A stretch of DNA of 64,000 nucleotides, taken from contig JABAKD010000021.1 of NCBI GenBank assembly GCA_012845835.1, positions 5,022,706 through 5,086,705 on the forward strand, written 5' to 3'. The notes under the pieces were generated by a model that made no database searches, was not told the origin of the DNA, and worked only from the letters and a program-made list of their open reading frames with translations. Shown here in pieces: positions 45,370-58,600 of this stretch. The DNA is from Undaria pinnatifida (lineage: Eukaryota > Sar > Phaeophyceae > Laminariales > Alariaceae). The translations under genes and the position numbers were made by a program. The stretch's first letter is position 1; the number at the start of each line of letters is the position of its first letter.

Positions 45370-46600
45370 GGCTACATATTGAAGCGCCCCTCATTTGAGA
45401 CGCGTGCCACGATGGGGGTGCACCACATTTTTTTAACACTACCCCTCAATTTTGGGAGCTGAAAGACATCTCTCCCAAAAACATAATTCGTATAAATTTT
45501 CGCGGAGAAAAATAAAACTGCTACTCTACGATGTGCCGGATGAAAAGATCCCCATGGCCCGAGAGGCACACGACAAGAATCCCGCAAAAAAACTGACCTA
45601 TTTCAGTCAAGGAGTCCCGTCATTCGGAAACCATGTAAGACGAAAACTGCTACCTGCTGTCGTAGCTCGCGTCTTGAACGGAAATTTCTTGACGATTTCT
45701 GAGTCCACACCTTTTGAGCGAAGTCCCTACGTATCTATTGGATGATTTCATGCACCTCGGGAAGTATCCCTCCGCCCCCCCCCGCCCTCCCACCCCCACC
45801 CGTGCAACCTGCACACCCTCTCTCGCACGATGGCATCCGATTGGCCGGATTTTCAGATTCTGGTACTACATAGGATGGCGTTCAGGCAAAAAAAAAAAGT
45901 TACTGTTACGTATACACTTGTGCGAGTGCGAGCGAATGCGCGTTCCTAATTTTGAAGACTCCAGAAAAATAAGGATCTCTGCGTAAAAGCTTGAAGCCTC
46001 CCGCCTTCCGTCTCATTCCGTCATGCTTGTCATGGACATGATGAGGCGTTTCCCAAGCACTTTTTTTTTCGTGTCGACCCGGGACGTTTTTTTCGAGCTG
46101 GCTGCTCCTGTTTCTGGCGGCTGAGCAGAGCCCCCCCCTCCCCCCCCCCTCCGCGATATCTTCAGCTTCGTCGCAGTTCAATGCGTGTTGACCAGTCCCA
46201 CCGACATCGCGTCTCGGCATGGTCGAGACCTACGTGGAGCAGCTATCCAAGAACCGAAGAACTTCGCCCTAGGGTAGATAGAGTCCTAAGTAGCTCCCGA
46301 GACGGGAGCGAAGTGTTCGGCACACTCAAAAGGTGAAAGGTGCATGCTATATACGACGCGCGTGCTACGGCAGAGGTAGCGTTTTGTCGGGGGGCTCCTT
46401 AACCCCTTTAAAGCCCCCCCTATACTAATTCCAAGTAATTTTGTCCCCCAAAAGGGGTTAACCCAAAATTGTCGGAATTCCATGCATTTTTCAAAGTGAG
46501 TTTTTTTTTTTTATGCCTAGGCCATGGTCTAGTTCATTCACAAACAGCAAAAAGCAACTTTCGTCACTATCAAAAATAAGTTGTCGCCTCAGAAGGCACT
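45370..46600. repeat. Cluster of dispersed 'GTAGCACGCGTC' repeats
   Basis: The core AGACAAAAAAGGTGCACCTC then TACCGTAGCACGCGTC, often preceded by GTCAAGGAGC, occurs here near 45410 (-), 45600-45675 (+) and 46345-46400 (-). It recurs near 49190 (+), 49800 (-), 50060-50130 (+), 56150-56190 (-) and 56370-56410 (+). Copies are short and diverged; ends are unclear. Confidence 0.6.
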
Positions 46601-46619
46601 TAGAGCTCCTCAAGAAAGG

Positions 46620-47110
46620 AGCCCCAGACAAAAAAAGGTACACCTCTGTCGCAGCATGTATCCTTACTGCGGTACGGGTGCGCCTATACTGTACGAAGCT
46701 CCCCCAGACAAAAAAAGGTACACCTCTATCGAGCCATGTGTCCTTACGGCGGTACGGATGCGCCTACACTGCGTACGAAGCTCCTCCACACAAAAAAAGG
46801 TACATCTCTATCGAGGCATGTATCCTTGCGGCGGTACGGGTACGCCTACACTGTACGAAGCTCCCCCAGACAAAAAAAGGTACAGCTCTATCGAGGCATG
46901 TGTCTTTACGGCGGTACCTGTGCGCCTACATTGCGTACGAAGCCCCCCACACAAAAAAAGGTACATATCTATCGAGGCATGTATCCTTGCGGCGGTACGG
47001 GTACGCCTACACTGTACGAAGCTCCCCCAGACAAAAAAAGGTACATCTCTATCGAGGCATGTATCCTCACGGCGGTACGGGTGCGCCTACACTGTGTACG
47101 AAGCTCCTCA
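46620..47110 (+). repeat. Dimeric satellite, 80 + 82 bp (162-bp higher-order unit)
   Basis: Six monomers start at AGACAAAAAAAGGTAC or ACACAAAAAAAGGTAC: 46626, 46706, 46788, 46868, 46950 and 47030. Spacings alternate 80, 82, 80, 82, 80. Odd units read CTGTACGAAGCTCCCCCAGAC; even ones CTGCGTACGAAGCTCCTCCACAC. Because 162 is divisible by 3, several frames stay open across the array, which explains the 249- and 201-codon frames here. Confidence 0.9.
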
Positions 47111-48264
47111 CCTCGGAAGCTCTATACGTGCCCTACACAAAAAAAACAGAGGTCTTGATAAAAATTGTCTCGCGGACCCGCGATGAACTATGCGGACCCG
47201 CGATGAACTATGCCATGGCCCCATCACGGAGATCCATTGTCAGCAGAATAAATAAGCTATAAAACAAAAACAGGGCCAAAAAGCTCCCGCCTCTTGTTTA
47301 ACAGCGTTTGACTCAAATGCGTTGCCTGGGCCTGCCGGGGATACTGGGCCTCAATCGCACACAGTCGTAGCTTAGCAGAGCTCGCCTGAAAGATGGCGAT
47401 GCGTTCCTTTTCTGCGTGCAATCATTCTGTTAACAATGGATCGCCGTCATAGAAGGTAAATCACGAAGAATAGTGTCAAACGCAAAACGGTGTACTTATA
47501 TATGCCACCGATAATGGGGCCAGTTGAGTGATTAATTAGTCGAGGAGCCTCGTCAATCAGGATAATATCTTGGTCACGAAGTGCTTCGTGCCCCTATTGC
47601 AGCACGCCGCTAAATCGAAACCCCCAACGAGAAGTCGCGTGGTGCCACCACAACGCAGATGGCGGTGTCAAGCAACGGAGGAGGCGAAGGGCTCGATTGT
47701 GTTCCGTATCGCCTTTGGTGTCACCTGCCAGAGCGTACATGGGGGGGTACAGCACAGGACACCTACTAAGAAACGTAAACACTGACCCAGGCTGAGTTTG
47801 TTGTTTGGGAGAGGCTGAGTTCTACGCTGTCCTCAGTATAACGGCTCCTGGATTTGTTATATTTCTGTACCCCTCATAAGAAACAGAAATGCAAACAACC
47901 CTGTTTTGAGTTTCTAGCGTGGAAGAGGCGTGAGTCATCCCACGGTAGGAGTTGCACTTTTGGGTTAAACGCTTTTTCTAGCATTCTGATTGGTTTGAGC
48001 TCCTCAAGTGAGATTCTGCCGGTTAGTCTAGTCCATTTTCGAGCATATTTGGTTAAGGACTACCGGTAGGGCATGGAAATGTTGGTCGGGGCGCGCGAAC
48101 GATAGTCTTCGAAGTCATGCTTCGGGTGATTATGATGTTGATGTTTCAGATCCTCGTGTCGGGAGTTCAGAAAATTCTCAGAATCTGCTCCGCCCCGATC
48201 GTGGGATGACGTGTTCTACACTGACGTCAGTACAACGGCTCCCGTATGTACTATTTTCCCGTAC
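47111..48264. other. No gene; dispersed repeats
   Basis: The block TCTACACTGACCTCAGTACAACGG-like, then CTCCCGGATTT...CTGTACCCC...AAGAAACAG, occurs near 47820, 48215 and 48575. A GTCATCCCACGGTAGG block at 47935 recurs near 57600 and, inverted, near 48205. They look like pieces of one dispersed element. Confidence 0.45.
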
Positions 48265-48269
48265 CCCTT

Positions 48270-49530
48270 ATGACTGATTCTACGATAGCCCCCACAAAAA
48301 CAGCGATTTTCTTTGCACGGACGTTTCATGGCTGATCGACACGAGGAAGGATGTTGAGAAAAAAAAAGCTTAATATATTCTCTCGCTGGCAAAGGATTAT
48401 CGAACGATGAGCTCGGGGTGGCAAGGGACACCGTCTTTCAGGAGATATAGCCGGGAGCTGTTTCAAAACCGGCGATTTCGTTGAAGGAACGTTGGCGGGG
48501 GCTACCGTACAACGACTCTCATGAGAAACAGAAACACTTACGCTGTTAAACTTCTTGCTTGGGAGGGGGTGCGTTCTACACTAGCCTCAGTACAACCCCT
48601 CCCGGATTTCTTATTTTGCTGCACAACTAACAAGAAACAGAACTACTGGAGCAAACAGTGTGCCAGAAAAAAAACTCCGGGTGAGGCGTTTCAATTATTT
48701 TTCATAAATAAATATTACTTCTTTACTCTCCAGCTCAACTCATAAGAAGTCTTATTTACCCTCAGCGACCTTCTGGACAAGGTCATGCCGTGGCCGCAGG
48801 TGTCTTCCTTCCCCCCCCCGCCCCCCTCCCCCGAGTGCTTGCCTTCCTTTTCATCGCGCATAGGGTTCAGCATTCTCACTTTTCAGCTATTGATTAATCA
48901 GAGTTTTTCAAGGGTCAGGTGGAGTAAGGGCAACCTGCCCCGACTCGCGACATTTAAAATCCTCCAGACCCGACCCTACCCGACCCGATCCGACCCGACT
49001 CGATCCGACTCGACCCGACTCGACCCGTGAGGTGTCCAACACCTCCTGACGCGACCTCACTCGACCCGCGAGGTTTAGGTAACCTCCTGACATGATCGGC
49101 GGGTCGGGTCATGACCCGCGCGAAAAGTCCTGTTTTTTATGCTCGTCTATTAGATATCGATAGAAGCCCTCAAATCAGGAGCCCCAAGAAAAAAAAACGG
49201 GGTGAACCTCTATTGTAGCCCTGGCCCGAGATTTGTGTCGTTCTACGTCAGCCCCCCCTCCATTCACGAAATCGCCGGTTTTGAAACCAGCTTGCCCGGC
49301 CGTATCTACAGGTGCCTCTTGCCGCCCCGACGCCATCGTTCCGTAGCCCTTAGAGAACAAGAAGCTATGCGAGAACATGTTTCTTTCAAAGCACTCTTCC
49401 TCGTGTCGAGCAGCCATGAAACTAACATAAACATGTTTCTTTCAAAGCAATCTTCCTCATGTCGAGCAGCCATGAACCGTTCGTCAAAGAAAACCGCTGG
49501 TTTGGGGGGAAGCTATCGTAGAATCAGTCA
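48270..49530. repeat. Inverted repeat pair, arms about 105 bp, 1.26 kb apart
   Basis: TGACTGATTCTACGATAGCC at about 48270 is the reverse complement of the end of the right arm, which finishes ...GCTATCGTAGAATCAGTCA near 49531. The arms stay similar through the TTTCTTTG and CATGGCTG blocks to the GAGGAAG block. The right arm is preceded by a 53-bp tandem copy (TTTCTTTCAAAGCA...CAGCCATGAA). It could be the ends of a DNA transposon, but flanking duplications are not clear. Inside are the third CGGGTC-rich repeat (48925-49135) and three other dispersed blocks. Confidence 0.65.
48925..49135. repeat. CGGGTCGGGTC-rich dispersed repeat, third locus
   Basis: Long alternation of ACCCGACCCGA and related text, ending GGGTCATGACCCGCGCGAAAAG. 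Confidence 0.7.
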
Positions 49531-49623
49531 TTTCGTAGTTTATTTGTGGAGGGGCGTGGAAAGCCATAAATTACTTGGCCAACAAGCGCTAACCCTTCTT
49601 GTAGCACGCGCCCACTTCCTTGC

Positions 49624-52600
49624 CTGCAAATTGTAGCCGCCCTCTAAGCCGAACGCCACCTTTTTGCCGAACACCTCCTTCAAGCGCCTCCCGATTCTGC
49701 GCATGCAATTTGAAAAGAAAAGAAAACCTTTGATTAGGCGTGAACCAAAACAAAAAGTCTCCCGGTGGAGTGGTGGAGTGGTGCCTTGACGCGTGTTACG
49801 ATAAAGATGCACCACTTTTTTCTTAATACTACCCATCACTTTCGGCGCTTACCCCCTTCAGAACCCCAAAATCTCTCCCCACACTAGTTTCGAGTAATTT
49901 TGTGCCCCAAAAGGATTTCCAGTAGTGAAGGCGTTAATACATCTCAAAAAAACTGATGTGGAGAAAGAAAAAAAAACTGCTACAAGTACCGGATATTTTT
50001 TAAAAGTTCCCAAGGCCTCGGTATACAACGATAATCATTGCAAAAAACAAAAAAATGGGTCAAGGAGCTTCGTTGTTCAGAAACCATTTCAGACAAAAAG
50101 CGCTACCTCCGTCGTAGCACGCGTCCCCTGGAAAAACACGCATGAAAACGGGTACAACTCTGCACCCACGTTTTTTGGGGGGGATATGTTACTTGGAAAT
50201 AATGTGGGACATATTTCGCAGTTCGAAAAGGGTCAAATCCTTAGAGACTTTAATTTAGACAGGGGGAAAAAATGCCGAAAACAAAATACTCCGGATTTCT
50301 AACGATTTCAGCATCGACCACATAAAACAGCCCGGGCTACTCGGTAGGGGGCGTGCCCGCACTGCTTTAGGAAGGAGACGTGCGTTGCCATGATAAGAGG
50401 TAGCACTTCTTTGCGGAACCATTCTCAAAATAATCCTCGAGTAATGCTCTGTAACCCGAAATGGTCGGGATTTGTCATTCTTGTTTCGCAGTATCAACAC
50501 TATTTATACCTTCACCATGGATTTGGCTATCAGCTGCGCTTTCAGTTTACTAAAAAAAAAATGGTTTTGGTGTGAGGGACAGAGCTCCTCAAGCCAAGAA
50601 CCTTGTAGGGCAAAAAAAAAAAGGTTGCTGACCGAGGACCAACGCCCGAATGGGTAGGGTGGACCGTAACTGGACCAAGTCCGGCGGAAGGCTATCTCCC
50701 ATGGCCAGGGGTTTTGTTAGTGGGTGAGCTTGCGCAAGTCCCACACTACCCGGAAAGATGACATTCCGGGTGGCTATCTCCACCGAACCTGACCCTCAGG
50801 GGACAGGCCGGGTCGACATACACACGCACCCGTATACAACGGCAGCTTGCGCTGCCGGGGTTGTAACGAGGACCAATGATAGGGACAGCTTACGCTATAC
50901 CTACAATGGGACTCGAAGGGTGCGCCAGCTAGCGTTGGGCTGCGAAAGCAACTGAGTTAAATCGACACACGACGCGTATGAAAATACGCGGAAGTGTAGT
51001 GAGCTAAAGCTTTATTTTTCCCCATCCGCCGGAGGATAAAAAAAAAAAAAAAAAAAAAAAAGTTGCTGCTGCACCTTCACCGTGTAGCATGTGTCAGGAG
51101 CTGCGCCACCTTCGCGCGTAGCATGGTAATACCCATCACAGTGCTGCGCGGCGCCCTTCCCAGACGGGCAATAAGACCGCAATCGTCGAAGATTGGTCGC
51201 TATTCATGGGTCCCAAAACGGGCCGAGAAGAGCGCGGCAGCTCGTACGACACCAATAGCAGACTGGTCCACACGCCCAAATCTGCCTCGCCGACAGATCA
51301 ATCCGCAGCTCACGATCATATATACGTCTTGCCCTACCTGCTCACTCATAAGAAAGAGCCCAACAAGAAACGCAGGTTGAGATTTCCGGCGAAATCAGAA
51401 AATCAGCCGCGGGTATGCTGAAGATAGTCTGGATCAAATCCTTTCTCGTCTTCTTATTAGAGGGCCGGTAGTATGTGCTAATCCGGGAGCCTTGGCCGAT
51501 CAAAACGAGCCGGGCCAAGCTTGTTGTGATCGGGGTAGCGCTTTTAGGCCAAACGATTTCTGGCGGGCGCGTGGCTCCTCAATACGATGTTTAAAACTAC
51601 CCAATAAACAGGAAACAAGGCCCGCACTTTCGCCCAGATGGCGGGGGGACCATGTCTTGGAAATGAGAGATCAACGGGTTAGGGTCGCGATCTTAACGAA
51701 GAGTTTACTTAGTTCCTTTTTATGTGTTTTCCGGTAAAAAAGCTGAACCATGTCCGTAAAAAAAGCCGAATGCATGAGAGCTGGAAAAACGGGTACCAAA
51801 ATATTAAGGTTTCTGCTCTGTTTGCTGCATAATGCAGAAAATTGGGTAAAAGGGTGTAGAGGATCGGGCAACCGCACCACTTGAGCCGTGCCACCACTAT
51901 CGAGAACACACGACTGAGCAGGGTTGTTCCCCAAGGTCATTCGCATGTCATGGCCAACCGCAGAAGGCGTAGTGGGTTTCTGAGCTCTTTTCGTCAAGTT
52001 AACACAGTGACCGCAGCGAGGTGGGCGAGCGAAGTACCTCGGTGAGGGCAGTAGCTGAGACTTTTTATCGCGTTGGCCTAGGTAGCGAGATGAGTTGGTG
52101 ATGGATTCACTCCCCACGCCACCGACACCTGCCTACGAGTCAGGCCGACTCTCGTCGGACAACCACGTGGATGACTTTCCGCGATCGCTACTGCTGTAGT
52201 GGCGGTTCTGATCAGGGTCGACGATTGTTTAGCGAATCGGCTGAGGCTCGTATGCGCTAGGATTCTACCCTCCGTGAAGTTGGTGAAATCCCGAATTTTC
52301 ATTAAAAAAAAAAAGAAAATAAAACCTTCGTTAAGATCGACCCTCATCATGCAGTGCATGCCATATCATACGACATACAAGGTTCCCCTTCGGGGTGAGG
52401 TTGACTTGATGTCCCGGGGGCGTCGAAAGCCGAACATGGTGAACACAGGCGTTCCAATGACATGTACCTGGTATGAAATGAGCTGCCGCTTTTTTCGCTG
52501 CTGCTGCACGCTTCGTAGACATGGTATGCATGAGGTCCTACGATGTGTGTTTGATTGTTGAGCTGGACGTGAAAATGCTGTCCCGGTTCGATCTTCTACT

Positions 52601-55600
52601 GTGCACCAAGGACAAACACCTACACCGTGACGACTGGCACAAAGACAAGAGCTTCAAGCACGGCTGCCGTTGAACCGCTGCCGCCGCACTGCTGCTGCAT
52701 ACGCGTCGCTGCGAGGCTGAGTTGCTGCTTCTGAAGAAAACTCCATCGATCTGTATGATGGTTCTGCGTTCGTGCCTATAACGTGACAGCACATATTTGA
52801 CTCACACATACACGAGCGAACAGGCAGAGGCACAGCCCATGGCTGTCACAAAGGAAACGGCTCACAGTGCAGCTACTGTGGCCGTGAATGCCACAAGTAC
52901 AGAGCTTGGAGGGTGGTGTGTGATGCAGCAGCACACCAACCGAGCGATACAAACCAGAGTAATATGGGTTTTTATCGGCCTTCGCTGCTGCGGTATGCTC
53001 TGTATTCCTGATATGAGGTCTGACGACGCGTGCTGGGGCATCGACATAAAACGGCAAGCAGCAACAGCAGCAGCAAGCAGCAGAAGCCAACAGAGCCAGC
53101 AGAGGTCAGTAGCAGCCACCAGAAGTAGAAGCAGAAGCAGAAGCAGCAGCTCTGTTCGCGTGCAGGGATTTCCATCGAAAAACTATGCGCTTTGATTCTG
53201 TTTTTATGTATGTCCACGGTCGGCACCACTGCACAGGAAGACATGACTGGCCGTCGCCACCACGGTCGTTCGTTCGTCCGTAAAACGGCCACGGCATATG
53301 ACGACGACGAATCCAAGCGTGTGACGTTGTCTCTACTGCTCACGATGCCCTAGATTGCTGTCCAGCCAGGTGCGTAAAAACACACCAACTCCAAGGTTTA
53401 AGGCCATCCAAAAAGAAGGGCCTCGTGTTGTTTTTCACCGCGTGCTAGTATTGAAACGATCGTTGGAATGCAACGCGAGTTTTATCACTCGTTGTATAGT
53501 CTACATACTTCCTGTGTGGTAGGTCGTTGAGAGCATTCATCGGGCTGCACTTTCAACTTTTTTCTCGAAGTCAGCTACTGCGCGAGGTATAAGGCTCCTT
53601 AACGCCTATACAACTGGAAACCCGTTTGTGGGAACATATTACTTGGAACTGGTATAGGGAGGGGGTTTTGGACTTAAAAGGGGTGAAGTGCGAAGCTCTC
53701 AGAAAAAAACATCGTCGATCGCTCTCACCTTCCAAAGTCCTCCGGCTGAAGGGATGCCGTCGCAAGCTCGTCCGCATCCAATGCATCGTACCCAGCGCTG
53801 ACGATCAATAATTCTGGTTTAAACGCCTGCATTTCGGACGATCTCGAGTGAGTTTACCACAACGCTGCACGGGCATAGGAGATGATCCAACTCATCGTAC
53901 GCAGCGCTGACGATAACTAAATCTCGTGAAAACGCCTGCTATATTCAGGAAAACCTCGAGTAAGCAATAATCTGGTATTAACGTCCTTGTATTTCGGAAA
54001 ACTTCGACGACGCGAAAAAAAAAACTGGTGTGAAACACTTGAATTTTGGAGAACCCTTAACAAGCGATAAGTCTGGTTTGAACGCCCCGGCATTTCAGAA
54101 AACCTCGAGTACCCCAAAAAAAACTTGTGTAAACGGCTGTATTTTGAAAAACCTCGAGCAAGCAAAAGTATGGTTTGAACGCCCCTGTATTTCGGAAAAC
54201 ATCGAGTACGCAAAAAAAATCTGGTTAAACGCCCGTACTTCAGAAAACCTCGAGTAAGCTATGAATCCGGTATAAAAACGCCTGCATTCAAAAAAAACTC
54301 GAGCAATACATCTGGCTTGTAACCCCTTTGGGAGAGGAGAGAAAAAAACTAGAAAAGGTAGAAAGCGAACGGCGAGTACATCACCGGCCATGTACCAAGG
54401 AAACCAGGCTGCCGACACAGGGGTATCGTAGATGGACTACCCGAACTTCACGCAAGGGGTTGCCCGGCACGCGCGCTGCGTGGTACTTACTACTTGTTCG
54501 GCGCGCACATCTCTAGACGACCAAAAAGTTGTCAGTTGTTCTATCGCCATACCCGCGTCCCGGAGGCGTCAACTGCCTGCATTTCGTAAAGCATACCAAG
54601 AGGTTACAAACTACCTTCGAACAAATGTGTTATGGTCATTCTTGCGGTGGCTGACGCCTTTTGGGGTCCCATGCAAAGCGACCAAAGACACGACTCGAAC
54701 TCCGATCTAGCGTCATGTGCCCAGAAAGAGCGTGCAGCAGTACGATCACCCACCATACCGCGCGTGTTCCACATGCTACAAAAACTGCGGGGCCCGCGGT
54801 CACAAGGCTACGCTAGGGGGGGTACCTCCATTTTCCCCACCGGGTGTTGACCACTACCACGAGCGACTCTGTACTTCAACGACAAAAAAACACTTAGGAT
54901 GATTCGTCTTGGCGCAGCGTAGCTTGTCAGTCAATTACGGATTCGAATCGCGGATTTTTTTGGGAAAACAAAATGTCCAAAACACGTTAGCCGTGAGTTC
55001 GATAAATTTGTAGGGTCGATACTCACGCAAGCTGCGTGACACACCTGGTTTTGCGACTGCAATATGGAGCATTTACCCGCACGAAAAATGTTTTACGACC
55101 GCAAAACTAAACAGGGGCGTCTCTCACGCAAATGGCCGCAAGCCACTGCAGACAAAGGCCCCAAAAGCGACCCCCTTACCTACCATCTCCTACACCACAC
55201 CACTCACCACACCAGTTACCACACCAGTTACCACACCAGTTACCGCACCAGTTATCGCCGCTTCGTTGTTCCGACGCTTGCACATACTCATCGGGTTTTT
55301 CGCTACATACACACACTTTTTCGAAGTCCCAAAAAGGTTGGGCCGTACAACAACGCAACATGACACAACCCATCATAGCACCACCCCCCCCCCCCCCCCC
55401 CCCCTCGGACGACTTTCCGAGCCGAACTTATCGACAACGTGGAGGGTGCAAGCAACACGTGACGCGTGTCTACGAGCAGGGCTCGACCAAATCATCTCAA
55501 ACCGACCTTCTAGGTAGGGCGTGCTCCCTTCCTTTTGGGAGGGAAAAGGGGCTCTGAAATATGTCCCACGAGAGTCATCTCACGCTAGAGGTGCAGCAGA

Positions 55601-58600
55601 ATACTCCGAGCTCCTACCATGAGGAGCGAAACATCTCACCCAAAACACGACTTCGAGCACATTCGTTCGCGGGGATCCGTCCGACCAACCCTTCCATGCG
55701 CCAGTCCCAAAACAAATACCAGGTACCAAGGTGTAATCTCGTAAAAAAATCGTACTAGCCCATAGTTTCACACGCTCGACGAGCTCAACCCCGGTCAGAA
55801 ACGCTCGGCCAAAAAGTGCAAACCGCTGCCGTCGGATGTCTCAGGGGAGTGTACTCACTTCATGCGCAGTAAGTCGTAGTCGTACGACATAGACCCTCGC
55901 AAGCCCATGTCTACAATGCCGGGACGGGGCACATCGGGTTTTCACCAAGAGCACAGGCAGCAGACATTTGCGTGCCCTAAGCGCGAGGCGCCTCGTGAGG
56001 TGATACGGCGAGTCGCGTGGAAGCAGAATTAACCACTTACGTGGCGGACTCCCGCCCCTTGTGCGTACTTTTTTTTTCGTTTTTCTTTTTGGATGACAGC
56101 TTCAAAAAAGGATGGATTTGGTTTGGGCTGCGTTGCGCTGTCATGTGACGCGTGTTGCAGTAGAGGTGCACCTTTTGTTTTTCTAATACTACTCCTAAAT
56201 TGAAGAGAAGTGTACCTCTATGAGGCCAAAAAACTGACTTTTGAGTAAGCTGATGGTGCAACTCGATGAATAGATGCAAATGGCCCAGGCACAAAAGCGT
56301 TAACATTGCCAAAACAAGTGCAAGGTATTGCGACGATTTTGGGCTAAGAAGCCCCGTCAGCCCGAACATGTTTTAGCCAAAGAGTACTACCTCTACCGTA
56401 GCACGCGTCATATTTTTTGTGTTCCAAGGTGATGAGTTTCTCACCTCCAGCCAAGACACAGCCTCCTCAAATTTCGCCTCGTACGTTTCCCATGTCTCGC
56501 CCGACCCAAAAAACGGCAGATGCCTCAGATTCCCTACAGCACGGGCAATCAACACAAAATATCGAGATAAGCAACGTATCACACAACAACGGCAGGTATG
56601 GCCGAGCGATACACAAGAGCGGCACACACAGAGCGATAAGGCGTGGGCGATGAGAGATGAGCGGGTAGTAACCGGGTGCTAAGCGATGAGCTCGTTTCCC
56701 AAGTCCCTCCCGACCCCCCCCAAAAGCGGCAGACGCTTCAGATTCCTTACAAAATCGGACAACCACCCGAAACATTTAGAGGCAAAACCTATTAGACCAA
56801 TTATTTTGCAATGTGAGTGGTGTTTCTCATTAGTGACTCATGCTCCGGTCTAAAGAGGTGCACCAAACACTGTCTAAAGCTCTTGACCTTGAGGAGTCCT
56901 ATGCCTCACCCAATAGCCGCAACACCAAAAAGGGTAACGATTAAAATGAACTTGCGTCCCGATAAACAACACCATGGCCTCGGTAGGTATACAACGAACA
57001 AAAGTAGCAAAACAAGAATAATAACATACGACATTCCGACAAGTTGGGTGTTAAGACCAAACATGTCGGTTGACGGCACTCTTGCCTCTTGACAAACAGC
57101 CGTCAAGGAATTCCAAGCACTACAACTAGTGAGATAAGTTCAAAGACGCCTTGACGGGTCACGACTAGACCGTCAACCCACATATTCGGTCAAGAGCCCC
57201 ATCCTTCAGAAAAAAACAAGCGCACGCACTACACCTAGTGTGATATGTTTAAAGACGCCTTGACGGGTCACGACCAGACCGTCAACCCGCATGTTCGGTT
57301 GGAGAGCCCCATCCTTCAGAAAAAATAAACGCACGCACTACAACTAGCGTGATAAGTTCAAAGACGCCTTGACGGGTCACGACTAGACTGTCAACCCGCG
57401 TCTACGGTCAAGAGCCCCATCCTCCAGAAAAAAACAAGCCAAAACCAAAAAGTGCTGTCGGTATAGATACCGTATCGCGCGTCTGTAAGAGTAAAAGGGT
57501 CAGGCCCACCTCACGCTTAGGCCGCTCGCTACATACCGGGGATGCCTGCTGCGACAGGCATAGCGCTTGTCGACCAAAACCTAAAGCTGATCGTCCGAGT
57601 CATCCCACGGTAGGGATGCAGAAAATTCTGAGAGAATTCCAAGAATTTTCTGAGCTCTAACATGAGGAGCTAGTAATGGCTCAATATCTCACCCGAAGCA
57701 TGACTTCCAAGACCTTCGTTCGCGCAACCCGATCATCAGTTCTACGCGCTAGTCCGAAAAAAAAAAAAAAAACGTATTAACCCGATAGTTCACACTTGAG
57801 GGGCTCAGCCGCTCAGAAAAAGACGTTTGGCCCAAAACGTGCAACCCCCACCGCACTATAGAGGGATGACTCGGATGCCTGCCGCGACACGCAGAGCACT
57901 GGTCGATTATAAAAAATACCTGGTATCAAACTGGCATGGCTCCTCAACTGAGGAACTTAACGATGCTGTTTGAAAGATGGCACAAACGTTATTTGTATAC
58001 TGTTATTGAGTGGTCCCCTGAATCAACATGCCTGCTCCTATGTAGGAAACCCCTCCTATTCAGGTTTTAGACTCGGTGCGGACCATTCTCCAAATGAGGA
58101 GCCTCGGGAACATTACGGTGCACCCCCATCCTAGCACAAAACATTAAAGGATCAGTGGCAACCGCCCCCCTTTTTCCCATGACACTCCACAAAGTGGTGC
58201 AGAATGAGTTATCGGCTGACCCTGCCCTACCTTGCTATTCTCTAGCCTACCCTACCGAATAATACATGAAACGCCTTAACTGCTGTGAGGGATCAGAAAA
58301 CGTCTTATCTCTCACCTAACGGGCCAGAATCGCCTTCGTCCCCAGAGCCGGGAAATATGCCCCCCTGGTGAATTGAGCAATAACGAATCTGGCAACGACA
58401 TGGACGGTAGGGTAGGATAGGGTGGGGTGGGGTAGTGTAGGGTAGGGTAGAGTAGGGTAGGGTAGGGTTGGGTAGGGTAGGGTGGGTAGGGTAGGGTAGG
58501 GTAGGGTGGGGTAGGGTAGGGTAGGGTAGGGTGGGGTAGGGTAGGGTAGGGTAGGGTAGGGTAGGGTAGGGTAGGGTAGGGTGGGGTAGGGTAGGGTGGG

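Noticed and set aside
46513-47262. 249- and 201-codon + strand frames
   Set aside because: Open in several frames at once because the satellite's 162-bp unit is a multiple of three; repeat by-product.
48733-48800. HDLVQKVAEGK-stop as the last deacetylase exon (- strand)
   Set aside because: The preceding - strand text is purine-rich, not an acceptor, and the phase does not match exon 49696-49624.
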